Source of the DNA: Vespula vulgaris
Lineage: Eukaryota > Arthropoda > Insecta > Hymenoptera > Vespidae
Assembly (NCBI RefSeq): GCF_905475345.1
Contig: NC_066588.1
Span: forward strand, 10,356,501 to 10,420,500
DNA length: 64,000 nucleotides
Reading direction: 5' to 3'
Positions 10,620-23,100 of this stretch are shown in pieces. How positions within the stretch are numbered: the first letter of the stretch is position 1; each line of letters starts with the position of its first letter. Position numbers and translations under genes: made by a program. The notes under the pieces are model-generated. The model was not told where the DNA came from. It saw only the letters and a list, made by a program, of their open reading frames with translations, and searched no databases.

Positions 10620-11950
10620 AATATGGGCGTAGAGGGCGCGACGAGCCCTTTCCAACGACCCCGGTCCGGTTCTCCTAGGTGCTACAGTTTCGGAGAAAAA
10701 AATTGTTAAAGAAAAATTTTTTTTTCCTTTGTACCCTTTAAACCGTTATAACTCGGCTCCTGTTGGTCCGATCTGGACGAAAAAAATATGGGCGTAGAGG
10801 ACGCGACGAGCCCTTTCCAATGACCCCGGTCCGGTTCTCCTAGGTGCTACAGTTTCGGAGAAAAAAATTGTTAAAGAAAAATTTTTTTTTCCTTTGTACC
10901 CTTTAAACCGTTATAACTCGGCTCCTGTTGGTCCGATCTGGACGAAAAAAATATGGGCGTAGAGGACGCGACGAGCCCTTTCCAATGACCCCGGTCCGGT
11001 TCTCCTAGGTGCTATAGTTTCGGAGAAAAAAATTGTTAAAGAAAAATTTTTTTTTCCTTTGTTCCCTTTAAACCGTTATAACTCGCCTCCTATTGGTCCT
11101 ATCTGGACGAAAAAAATATGGGCGTAGAGGGCGCGACGAGCCCTTTCCCATGACCCCGGTCGGGTTCTCCTAGGTGCTATAGTTTCGGAGAAAAAAATTG
11201 TTAAAGAAAAATTTCTTTTTCCTTTGTTCCCTTTAAACCGTTATAAATCGCCTCCTATTGGTCCGATCTGGACGAAAAAAATATGGGCGTAGAGGGCGCA
11301 ACGAGCCCTTTCCAATGACCCCGGTCGGGTTCTCCTAGGTGCTATAGTTTCGGAGAAAAAAATTGTTCAAGAAAAATTTTTTTTTCCTTTGTTCCCTTTA
11401 AACCGTTATAACTCGGCTCCTATTGGTCCGATCTGGACGAAAAAAATATGTGCGTAGAGGGCGCGACGAGCCCTTTCCAGTGACCCCGGTCGGGTTCTCC
11501 TAGGTGCTATAGTTTCGGAGAAAAAAATTGTTCAAGAAAAATTTTTTTGTCCTTTGTTCCCTTTAAACCGTTATAACTCGCCTCCTATTGGTCCGATCTG
11601 GACGAAAAAAATATGGGCGTAGAGGGCGCGACGAGCCCTTTCCAACGACCCCGGTCCGGTTCTCCCAGGTGCTATAGTTTCGGAGAAAAAAATTGTTCAA
11701 GAAAAATTTGTTTTTCCTTTGTTCCCTTTAAACCGTTATAACTCGCCTCCTATTGGTCCTATCTGGACGAAAAAAATATGGGCGTAGAGGGCGCGACGAG
11801 CCCTTTCCCATGACCCCGGTCGGGTTCTCCTAGGTGCTATAGTTTCGGAGAAAAAAATTGTTAAAGAAAAATTTCTTTTTCCTTTGTTCCCTTTAAACCG
11901 TTATAAATCGCCTCCTATTGGTCCGATCTGGACGAAAAAAATATGGGCGT
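10620..11950 (+). repeat. Block duplication, copy 1 (pairs with 14,249-15,579 and about 18,374-19,700)
   Basis: Eight monomers match 14,249-15,579 at a constant +3,629 bp (22 monomers less 1 bp). Shared markers are two GGACG monomers in a row, the rare TTCCAGTGAC (11,477 and 15,106) and CTCCCAGG (11,664 and 15,293). Private T-tract changes TTTTTTTGTCC and TTTGTTTTTCC occur at about 11,549 and 11,710. A third, less similar copy lies about 4,124 bp beyond the second, with CTCCCAGG at 19,418. Confidence 0.85.
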
Positions 11951-14248
11951 AGAGGGCGCGACGAGCCCTTTCCAACGACCCCGGTCCGGTTCTCCTAGGT
12001 GCTACAGTTTCGGAGAAAAAAATTGTTAAAGAAAAATTTTTTTTTCCTTTCTACCCTTTAAACCGTTATAACTCGGCTCCTGTTGGTCCGATCTGGACGA
12101 AAAAAATATGGGCGTAGAGGGCGCGACGAGCCCTTTCCAATGACCCCGGTCCGGTTCTCCTAGGTGCTATAGTTTCGGAGAAAAAAATTGTTAAAGAAAA
12201 ATTTTTTTTCCTTTGTTCCCTTTAAACCGTTATAACTCGCCTCCTATTGGTCCGATCTGGACGAAAAAAATATGGGCGTAGAGGGCGCGACGAGCCCTTT
12301 CCAACGACCCCGGTCCGGTTCTCCTAGGTGCTACAGTTTCGGAGAAAAAAATTGTTAAAGAAAAATTTTTTTTTCCTTTGTACCCTTTAAACCGTTATAA
12401 CTCGGCTCCTGTTGGTCCGATCTGGACGAAAAAATATGGGCGTAGAGGGCGCGACGAGCCCTTTCCAATGACCCCGGTCCGGTTCTCCTAGGTGCTATAG
12501 TTTCGGAGAAAAAAATTGTTAAAGAAAAATTTTTTTTTCCTTTGTTCCCTTTAAACCGTTATAACTCGCCTCCTATTGGTCCGATCTGGACGAAAAAAAT
12601 ATGGGCGTAGAGGGCGCGACGAGCCCTTTCCAACGACCCTGGTCCGGTTCTCCTAGGTGCTACAGTTTCGGAGAAAAAAATTGTTAAAGAAAAATTTTTT
12701 TTTCCTTTGTACCCTTTATACCGTTATAACTCGGCTCCTGTTGGTCCGATCTGGACGAAAAAAATATGGGCGTAGAGGACGCGACGAGCCCTTTCCAATG
12801 ACCCCGGTCCGGTTCTCCTAGGTGCTATAGTTTCGGAGAAAAAAATTGTTAAAGAAAAATTTTTTTTTCCTTTGTTCCCTTTAAACCGTTATAACTCGCC
12901 TCCTATTGGTCCTATCTGGACGAAAAAAATATGGGCGTAGAGGGCGCGACGAGCCCTTTCCCATGACCCCGTTCGGGTTCTCCTAGGTGCTATAGTTTCG
13001 GAGAAAAAAATTGTTAAAGAAAAATTTCTTTTTCCTTTGTTCCCTTTAAACCGTTATAACTCGCCTCCTATTGGTCCGATCTGGACGAAAAAAATATGGG
13101 CGTAGAGGGCGCAACGAGCCCTTTCCAATGACCCCGGTCGGGTTCTCCTAGGTGCTATAGTTTCGGAGAAAAAAATTGTTCAAGAAAAATTTTTTTTTCC
13201 TTTGTTCCCTTTAAACCGTTATAACTCGCCTCCTATTGGTCCTATCTGGACGAAAAAAATATGGGCGTAGAGGGCGCGACGAGCCCTTTCCCATGACCCC
13301 GGTCGGGTTCTCCTAGGTGCTATAGTTTCGGAGAAAAAAATTGTTAAAGAAAAATTTCTTTTTCCTTTGTTCCCTTTAAACCGTTATAAATCGCCTCCTA
13401 TTGGTCCGATCTGGACGAAAAAAATATGGGCGTAGAGGGCGCAACAAGCCCTTTCCAATGACCCCGGTCGGGTTCTCCTAGGTGCTATAGTTTCGGAGAA
13501 AAAAATTGTTCAAGAAAAATTTTTTTTTCCTTTGTTCCCTTTAAACCGTTATAACTCGGCTCCTGTTGGTCCGATCTGGACGAAAAAAATATGGGCGTAG
13601 AGGACGCGACGAGCCCTTTCCAATGACCCCGGTCCGGTTCTCCTAGGTGCTATAGTTTCGGAGAAAAAAATTGTTAAAGAAAAATTTTTTTTTCCTTTGT
13701 TCCCTTTAAACCGTTATAACTCGCCTCCTATTGGTCCTATCTGGACGAAAAAAAATATGGGCGTAGAGGGCGCGACGAGCCCTTTCCCATGACCCCGGTC
13801 GGGTTCTCCTAGGTGCTATAGTTTCGGAGAAAAAAATTGTTAAAGAAAAATTTCTTTTTCCTTTGTTCCCTTTAAACCGTTATAAATCGCCTCCTATTGG
13901 TCCGATCTGGACGAAAAAAATATGGGCGTAGAGGGCGCAACGAGCCCTTTCCAATGACCCCGGTCGGGTTCTCCTAGGTGCTATAGTTTCGGAGAAAAAA
14001 ATTGTTCAAGAAAAATTTTTTTTTCCTTTGTTCCCTTTAAACCGTTATAACTCGGCTCCTATTGGTCCGATCTGGACGAAAAAAATATGTGCGTAGAGGG
14101 CGCGACGAGCCCTTTCCAATGACCCCGGTCGGGTTCTCCTAGGTGCTATAGTTTCGGAGAAAAAAATTGTTAAAGAAAAATTTTTTTTTCCTTTGTTCCC
14201 TTTAAACCGTTATAACTCGCCTCCTATTGGTCCGATCTGGACGAAAAA

Positions 14249-15579
14249 AATATGGGCGTAGAGGGCGCGACGAGCCCTTTCCAACGACCCCGGTCCGGTT
14301 CTCCTAGGTGCTACAGTTTCGGAGAAAAAAATTGTTAAAGAAAAATTTTTTTTTCCTTTGTACCCTTTAAACCGTTATAACTCGGCTCCTGTTGGTCCGA
14401 TCTGGACGAAAAAAATATGGGCGTAGAGGACGCGACGAGCCCTTTCCAATGACCCCGGTCCGGTTCTCCTAGGTGCTACAGTTTCGGAGAAAAAAATTGT
14501 TAAAGAAAAATTTTTTTTTCCTTTGTACCCTTTAAACCGTTATAACTCGGCTCCTGTTGGTCCGATCTGGACGAAAAAAATATGGGCGTAGAGGACGCGA
14601 CGAGCCCTTTCCAATGACCCCGGTCCGGTTCTCCTAGGTGCTATAGTTTCGGAGAAAAAAATTGTTAAAGAAAAATTTTTTTTTCCTTTGTTCCCTTTAA
14701 ACCGTTATAACTCGCCTCCTATTGGTCCTATCTGGACGAAAAAAATATGGGCGTAGAGGGCGCGACGAGCCCTTTCCCATGACCCCGGTCGGGTTCTCCT
14801 AGCTGCTATAGTTTCGGAGAAAAAAATTGTTAAAGAAAAATTTCTTTTTCCTTTGTTCCCTTTAAACCGTTATAAATCGCCTCCTATTGGTCCGATCTGG
14901 ACGAAAAAAATATGGGCGTAGAGGGCGCAACGAGCCCTTTCCAATGACCCCGGTCGGGTTCTCCTAGGTGCTATAGTTTCGGAGAAAAAAATTGTTCAAG
15001 AAAAATTTTTTTTTCCTTTGTTCCCTTTAAACCGTTATAACTCGGCTCCTATTGGTCCGATCTGGACGAAAAAAATATGTGCGTAGAGGGCGCGACGAGC
15101 CCTTTCCAGTGACCCCGGTCGGGTTCTCCTAGGTGCTATAGTTTCGGAGAAAAAAATTGTTCAAGAAAAATTTTTTTTTCCTTTGTTCCCTTTAAACCGT
15201 TATAACTCGCCTCCTATTGGTCCGATCTGGACGAAAAAAATATGGGCGTAGAGGGCGCGACGAGCCCTTTCCAACGACCCCGGTCCGGTTCTCCCAGGTG
15301 CTATAGTTTCGGAGAAAAAAATTGTTCAAGAAAAATTTTTTTTTCCTTTGTTCCCTTTAAACCGTTATAACTCGCCTCCTATTGGTCCTATCTGGACGAA
15401 AAAAATATGGGCGTAGAGGGCGCGACGAGCCCTTTCCCATGACCCCGGTCGGGTTCTCCTAGGTGCTATAGTTTCGGAGAAAAAAATTGTTAAAGAAAAA
15501 TTTCTTTTTCCTTTGTTCCCTTTAAACCGTTATAAATCGCCTCCTATTGGTCCGATCTGGACGAAAAAAATATGGGCGT
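14249..15579 (+). repeat. Block duplication, copy 2 (pairs with 10,620-11,950)
   Basis: This is the second copy of the eight-monomer block described for 10,620-11,950. A private change is CCTAGCTGC in place of CCTAGGTGC at about 14,801. After the block ends, this copy goes on to a GCAACG monomer whereas the first goes on to GCGCGACG/CAACGAC, which locates the breakpoint to within about one monomer. Confidence 0.82.
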
Positions 15580-15995
15580 AGAGGGCGCAACGAGCCCTTT
15601 CCAATGACCCCGGTCGGGTTCTCCTAGGTGCTATAGTTTCGGAGAAAAAAATTGTTAAAGAAAAATTTTTTTTTCCTTTGTTCCCTTTAAACCGTTATAA
15701 CTCGGCTCCTATTGGTCCGATCTGGACGAAAAAAATATGTGCGTAGAGGGCGCGACGAGCCCTTTCCAATGACCCCGGTCGGGTTCTCCTAGGTGCTATA
15801 GTTTCGGAGAAAAAAATTGTTAAAGAAAAATTTTTTTTTCCTTTGTTCCCTTTAAACCGTTATAACTCGCCTCCTATTGGTCCGATCTGGACGAAAAAAA
15901 TATGGGCGTAGAGGGCGCGACGAGCCCTTTCCAATGACCCCGGTCCGGTTCTCCTAGGTGCTATAGTTTCGGAGAAAAAAATTGTTAAAGAAAAA

Positions 15996-18290
15996 TTTTT
16001 TTTTCCTTTGTTCCCTTTAAACCGTTATAACTCGCCTCCTATTGGTCCGATCTGGACGAAAAAAATATGGGCGTAGAGGGCGCGACGAGCCCTTTCCAAC
16101 GACCCCGGTCCGGTTCTCCTAGGTGCTACAGTTTCGGAGAAAAAAATTGTTAAAGAAAAATTTTTTTTTCCTTTGTACCCTTTAAACCGTTATAACTCGG
16201 CTCCTGTTGGTCCGATCTGGACGAAAAAATATGGGCGTAGAGGGCGCGACGAGCCCTTTCCAATGACCCCGGTCCGGTTCTCCTAGGTGCTATAGTTTCG
16301 GAGAAAAAAATTGTTAAAGAAAAATTTTTTTTTCCTTTGTTCCCTTTAAACCGTTATAACTCGCCTCCTATTGGTCCGATCTGGACGAAAAAAATATGGG
16401 CGTAGAGGGCGCAACGAGCCCTTTCCAATGACCCCGGTCGGGTTCTCCTAGGTGCTATAGTTTCGGAGAAAAAAATTGTTAAAGAAAAATTTTTTTTTCC
16501 TTTGTTCCCTTTAAACCGTTATAACTCGGCTCCTATTGGTCCGATCTGGACGAAAAAAATATGGGCGTAGAGGGCGCAACGAGCCCTTTCCAATGACCCC
16601 GGTCGGGTTCTCCTAGGTGCTATAGTTTCGGAGAAAAAAATTGTTCAAGAAAAATTTTTTTTTCCTTTGTTCCCTTTAAACCGTTATAACTCGGCTCGTA
16701 TTGGTCCGATCTGGACGAAAAAAATATGTGCGTAGAGGGCGCGACGAGCCCTTTCCAATGACCCCGGTCGGGTTCTCCTAGGTGCTATAGTTTCGGAGAA
16801 AAAAATTGCTAAAGAAAAATTTTTTTTTCCTTTGTTCCCTTTAAACCGTTATAACTCGCCTCCTATTGGTCCGATCTGGACGAAAAAAATATGGGCGTAG
16901 AGGGCGCGACGAGCCCTTTCCAATGACCCCGGTCGGGTTCTCCTAGGTGCTATAGTTTCGGAGAAAAAAATTGTTCAAGAAAAATTTTTTTTTCCTTTGT
17001 TCCATTTAAACCGTTATAACTCGGCTCCTATTGGTCCGATCTGGACGAAAAAAATATGGGCGTAGAGGGCGCGACGAGCCCTTTCCAATGACCCCGGTCG
17101 GGTTCTCCTAGGTGCTATAGTTTCGGAGAAAAAAATTGTTCAAGAAAAATTTTTTTTTCCTTTGTTCCCTTTAAACCGTTATAACTCGCCTCCTATTGGT
17201 CCGATCTGGACGAAAAAAATATGGGCGTAGAGGGCGCGACGAGCCCTTTCCAATGACCCCGGTCGGGTTCTCCTAGGTGCTATAGTTTCGGAGAAAAAAA
17301 TTGTTCAAGAAAAATTTTTTTTTCCTTTGTTCCCTTTAAACCGTTATAACTCGGCTCCTATTGGTCCGATCTGGACGAAAAATATATGTGCGTAGAGGGC
17401 GCGACGAGCCCTTTCCAATGACCCCGGTCGGGTTCTCCTAGGTGCTATAGTTTCGGAGAAAAAAATTGTTAAAGAAAAATTTTTTTTTCCTTTGTTCCCT
17501 TTAAACCGTTATAACTCGCCTCCTATTGGTCCGATCTGGACGAAAAAAATATGGGCGTAGAGGGCGCGACGAGCCCTTTCCAACGACCCCGGTCCGGTTC
17601 TCCTAGGTGCTACAGTTTCGGAGAAAAAAATTGTTAAAGAAAAATTTTTTTTTCCTTTGTACCCTTTAAACCGTTATAACTCGGCTCCTGTTGGTCCGAT
17701 CTGGACGAAAAAAATATGGGCGTAGAGGACGCGACGAGCCCTTTCCAATGACCCCGGTCCGGTTCTCCTAGGTGCTACAGTTTCGGAGAAAAAAATTGTT
17801 AAAGAAAAATTTTTTTTTCCTTTGTACCCTTTAAACCGTTATAACTCGGCTCCTGTTGGTCCGATCTGGACGAAAAAAATATGGGCGTAGAGGACGCGAC
17901 GAGCCCTTTCCAATGACCCCGGTCCGGTTCTCCTAGGTGCTATAGTTTCGGAGAAAAAAATTGTTAAAAAAAAATTTTTTTTTCCTTTGTTCCCTTTAAA
18001 CCGTTATAACTCGCCTCCTATTGGTCCTATCTGGACGAAAAAAATATGGGCGTAGAGGGCGCGACGAGCCCTTTCCCATGACCCCGGTCGGGTTCTCCTA
18101 GGTGCTATAGTTTCGGAGAAAAAAATTGTTAAAGAAAAATTTCTTTTTCCTTTGTTCCCTTTAAACCGTTATAAATCGCCTCCTATTGGTCCGATCTGGA
18201 CGAAAAAAATATGGGCGTAGAGGGCGCAACGAGCCCTTTCCAATGACCCCGGTCGGGTTCTCCTAGGTGCTATAGTTTCGGAGAAAAAAA
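15996..18290 (+). repeat. Long block duplication, copy 2 of 2 (pairs with 1-2,290)
   Basis: This is the second copy, offset 15,995-15,996 bp (97 monomers less 9-10 bp of indels). Private changes include TTAAAG instead of TTCAAG at about 16,480, AAAATATATG at about 17,384, and an A-only GTTAAAAAAAAATT at about 17,965. Similarity in variant order stops near 18,290, where this copy goes on to a CGCCTCC/CAACGAC monomer while copy 1 goes on to a TGTGCG monomer. Confidence 0.85.
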
Positions 18291-20139
18291 TTGTTAAAGA
18301 AAAATTTTTTTTTCCTTTGTTCCCTTTAAACCGTTATAACTCGCCTCCTATTGGTCCGATCTGGACGAAAAAAATATGGGCGTAGAGGGCGCGACGAGCC
18401 CTTTCCAACGACCCCGGTCCGGTTCTCCTAGGTGCTACAGTTTCGGAGAAAAAAATTGTTAAAGAAAAATTTTTTTTTCCTTTGTACCCTTTAAACCGTT
18501 ATAACTCGGCTCCTGTTGGTCCGATCTGGACGAAAAAAATATGGGCGTAGAGGACGCGACGAGCCCTTTCCAATGACCCCGGTCCGGTTCTCCTAGGTGC
18601 TACAGTTTCGGAGAAAAAAATTGTTAAAGAAAAATTTTTTTTTCCTTTGTACCCTTTAAACCGTTATAACTCGGCTCCTGTTGGTCCGATCTGGACGAAA
18701 AAAATATGGGCGTAGAGGACGCGACGAGCCCTTTCCAATGACCCCGGTCCGGTTCTCCTAGGTGCTATAGTTTCGGAGAAAAAAATTGTTAAAGAAAAAT
18801 TTTTTTTTCCTTTGTTCCCTTTAAACCGTTATAACTCGCCTCCTATTGGTCTTATCTGGACGAAAAAAATATGGGCGTAGAGGGCGCGACGAGCCCTTTC
18901 CCATGACCCCGGTCGGGTTCTCCTAGGTGCTATAGTTTCGGAGAAAAAAATTGTTAAAGAAAAATTTCTTTTTCCTTTGTTCCCTTTAAACCGTTATAAA
19001 TCGCCTCCTATTGGTCCGATCTGGACGAAAAAAATATGGGCGTAGAGGGCGCAACGAGCCCTTTCCAATGACCCCGGTCGGGTTCTCCTAGGTGCTATAG
19101 TTTCGGAGAAAAAAATTGTTCAAGAAAAATTTTTTTTTCCTTTGTTCCCTTTAAACCGTTATAACTCGGCTCCTATTGGTCCGATCTGGACGAAAAAAAT
19201 ATGTGCGTAGAGGGCGCGACGAGCCCTTTCCAATGACCCCGGTCGGGTTCTCCTAGGTGCTATAGTTTCGGAGAAAAAAATTGTTAAAGAAAAATTTTTT
19301 TTTCCTTTGTTCCCTTTAAACCGTTATAACTCGCCTCCTATTGGTCCGATCTGGACGAAAAAAATATGGGCGTAGAGGGCGCGACGAGCCCTTTCCAACG
19401 ACCCCGGTCCGGTTCTCCCAGGTGCTATAGTTTCGGAGAAAAAAATTGTTCAAGAAAAATTTTTTTTTTCCTTTGTTCCCTTTAAACCGTTATAACTCGC
19501 CTCCTATTGGTCCTATCTGGACGAAAAAAATATGGGCGTAGAGGGCGCGACGAGCCCTTTCCCATGACCCCGGTCGGGTTCTCCTAGGTGCTATAGTTTC
19601 GGAGAAAAAAATTGTTAAAGAAAAATTTCTTTTTCCTTTGTTCCCTTTAAACCGTTATAAATCGCCTCCTATTGGTCCGATCTGGACGAAAAAAATATGG
19701 GCGTAGAGGGCGCAACGAGCCCTTTCCAATGACCCCGGTCGGGTTCTCCTAGGTGCTATAGTTTCGGAGAAAAAAATTGTTCAAGAAAAATTTTTTTTTC
19801 CTTTGTTCCCTTTAAACCGTTATAACTCGGCTCCTATTGGTCCGATCTGGACGAAAAAAATATGTGCGTAGAGGGCGCGACGAGCCCTTTCCAATGACCC
19901 CGGTCGGGTTCTCCTAGGTGCTATAGTTTCGGAGAAAAAAATTGTTAAAGAAAAATTTTTTTTTCCTTTGTTCCCTTTAAACCGTTATAACTCTCCTCCT
20001 ATTGGTCCGATCTGGACGAAAAAAATATGGGCGTAGAGGACGCGACGAGCCCTTTCCAATGACCCCGGTCCGGTTCTCCTAGGTGCTATAGTTTCGGAGA
20101 AAAAAATTGTTAAAGAAAAATTTTTTTTTCCTTTGTTCC

Positions 20140-23100
20140 CTTTAAACCGTTATAACTCGCCTCCTATTGGTCCGATCTGGACGAAAAAAATATGGGCGTA
20201 GAGGGCGCGACGAGCCCTTTCCAACGACCCCGGTCCGGTTCTCCTAGGTGCTACAGTTTCGGAGAAAAAAATTGTTAAAGAAAAATTTTTTTTTCCTTTG
20301 TACCCTTTAAACCGTTATAACTCGGCTCCTGTTGGTCCGATCTGGACGAAAAAATATGGGCGTAGAGGGCGCGACGAGCCCTTTCCAATGACCCCGGTCC
20401 GGTTCTCCTAGGTGCTATAGTTTCGGAGAAAAAAATTGTTAAAGAAAAATTTTTTTTTCCTTTGTTCCCTTTAAACCGTTATAACTCGCCTCCTATTGGT
20501 CCGATCTGGACGAAAAAAATATGGGCGTAGAGGGCGCAACGAGCCCTTTCCAATGACCCCGGTCGGGTTCTCCTAGGTGCTATAGTTTCGGAGAAAAAAA
20601 TTGTTCAAGAAAAATTTTTTTTTCCTTTGTTCCCTTTAAACCGTTATAACTCGGCTCCTATTGGTCCGATCTGGACGAAAAAAATATGGGCGTAGAGGGC
20701 GCAACGAGCCCTTTCCAATGACCCCGGTCGGGTTCTCCTAGGTGCTATAGTTTCGGAGAAAAAAATTGTTCAAGAAAAATTTTTTTTTCCTTTGTTCCCT
20801 TTAAACCGTTATAACTCGGCTCGTATTGGTCCGATCTGGACGAAAAAAATATGTGCGTAGAGGGCGCGACGAGCCCTTTCCAATGACCCCGGTCGGGTTC
20901 TCCTAGGTGCTATAGTTTCGGAGAAAAAAATTGCTAAAGAAAAATTTTTTTTTCCTTTGTTCCCTTTAAACCGTTATAACTCGCCTCCTATTGGTCCGAT
21001 CTGGACGAAAAAAATATGGGCGTAGAGGGCGCGACGAGCCCTTTCCAACGACCCCGGTCGGGTTCTCCTAGGTGCTATAGTTTCGGAGAAAAAAATTGTT
21101 CAAGAAAAATTTTTTTTTCCTTTGTTCCCTTTAAACCGTTATAACTCGGCTCCTATTGGTCCGATCTGGACGAAAAAAATATGGGCGTAGAGGGCGCGAC
21201 GAGCCCTTTCCAATGACCCCGGTCGGGTTCTCCTAGGTGCTATAGTTTCGGAGAAAAAAATTGTTCAAGAAAAATTTTTTTTTCCTTTGTTCCCTTTAAA
21301 CCGTTATAACTCGCCTCCTATTGGTCCGATCTGGACGAAAAAAATATGGGCGTAGAGGGCGCGACGAGCCCTTTCCAATGACCCCGGTCGGGTTCTCCTA
21401 GGTGCTATAGTTTCGGAGAAAAAAATTGTTCAAGAAAAATTTTTTTTCCTTTGTTCCCTTTAAACCGTTATAACTCGGCTCCTATTGGTCCGATCTGGAC
21501 GAAAAAAATATGGGCGTAGAGGGCGCGACGAGCCCTTTCCAATGACCCCGGTCCGGTTCTCCTAGGTGCTATAGTTTCGGAGAAAAAAATTGTTAAAGAA
21601 AAATTTTTTTTTCCTTTGTTCCCTTTAAACCGTTATAACTCGCCTCCTATTGGTCCGATCTGGACGAAAAAAATATGGGCGTAGAGGGCGCGACGAGCCC
21701 TTTCCAACGACCCCGGTCCGGTTCTCCTAGGTGCTACAGTTTCGGAGAAAAAAATTGTTAAAGAAAAATTTTTTTTTCCTTTGTACCCTTTAAACCGTTA
21801 TAACTCGGCTCCTGTTGGTCCGATCTGGACGAAAAAAATATGGGCGTAGAGGGCGCGACGAGCCCTTTCCAATGACCCCGGTCCGGTTCTCCTAGGTGCT
21901 ACAGTTTCGGAGAAAAAAATTGTTAAAGAAAAATTTCTTTTTCCTTTGTTCCCTTTAAACCGTTATAACTCGCCTCCTATTGGTCCGATCTGGACGAAAA
22001 AAATATGGGCGTAGAGGGCGCAACGAGCCCTTTCCAATGACCCCGGTCGGGTTCTCCTAGGTGCTATAGTTTCGGAGAAAAAAATTGTTAAAGAAAAATT
22101 TTTTTTTCCTTTGTTCCCTTTAAACCGTTATAACTCGCCTCCTATTGGTCCGATCTGGACGAAAAAAATATGGGCGTAGATGGCGCGACGAGCCCTTTCC
22201 AATGACCCCGGTCGGGTTCTCCTAGGTGCTATAGTTTCGGAGAAAAAAATTGTTAAAGAAAAATTTCTTTTTCCTTTGTTCCCTTTAAACCGTTATAACT
22301 CGCCTCCTATTGGTCCGATCTGGACGAAAAAAATATGGGCGTAGAGGGCGCAACGAGCCCTTTCCAATGACCCCGGTCGGGTTCTCCTAGGTGCTATAGT
22401 TTCGGAGAAAAAAATTGTTCAAGAAAAATTTTTTTTTCCTTTGTTCCCTTTAAACCGTTATAACTCGGCTCCTATTGGTCCGATCTGGACGAAAAAAATA
22501 TGGGCGTAGAGGGCGCAACGAGCCCTTTCCAATGACTCCGGTCGGGTTCTCCTAGGTGCTATAGTTTCGGAGAAAAAAATTGTTCAAGAAAAATTTTTTT
22601 TTCCTTTGTTCCCTTTAAACCGTTATAACTCGGCTCGTATTGGTCCGATCTGGACGAAAAAAATATGTGCGTAGAGGGCGCGACGAGCCCTTTCCAATGA
22701 CCCCGGTCGGGTTCTCCTAGGTGCTATAGTTTCGGAGAAAAAAATTGCTAAAGAAAAATTTTTTTTTCCTTTGTTCCCTTTAAACCGTTATAACTCGCCT
22801 CCTATTGGTCCGATCTGGACGAAAAAAGTATGGGCGTAGAGGGCGCGACGAGCCCTTTCCAATGACCTCGGTCGGGTTCTCCTAGGTGCTATAGTTTCGG
22901 AGAAAAAAATTGTTAAAGAAAAATTTCTTTTTCCTTTGTTCCCTTTAAACCGTTATAACTCGCCTCCTATTGGTCCGATCTGGACGAAAAAAATATGGGC
23001 GTAGAGGGCGCAACGAGCCCTTTCCAATGACCCCGGTCGGGTTCTCCTAGGTGCTATAGTTTCGGAGAAAAAAATTGTTCAAGAAAAATTTTTTTTTCCT

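Larger units (their letters stand above)
1..20140 (+). repeat. Array subdomain I: GGACG / TTCCCATGAC / TTTCTTTTT variants
   Basis: This stretch holds only satellite monomers. Variants concentrated here are AGAGGACGCGACG in place of AGAGGGCGCGACG, TCCTATCTGG combined with TTCCCATGAC, TATAAATCGCC in place of TATAACTCGCC, and TTTCTTTTT in the T tract. They recur in a preferred order: CAACGAC/CTACAG monomer, GTACCC/CTGTTGG monomer (sometimes two), TCCTATCTGG monomer, AAATCGCC/GCAACG monomer, then TGTGCG monomer. Blocks of this order repeat with unequal offsets (660, 825, 3,629 and 4,125 bp). No gene or unique sequence is present. Confidence 0.85.
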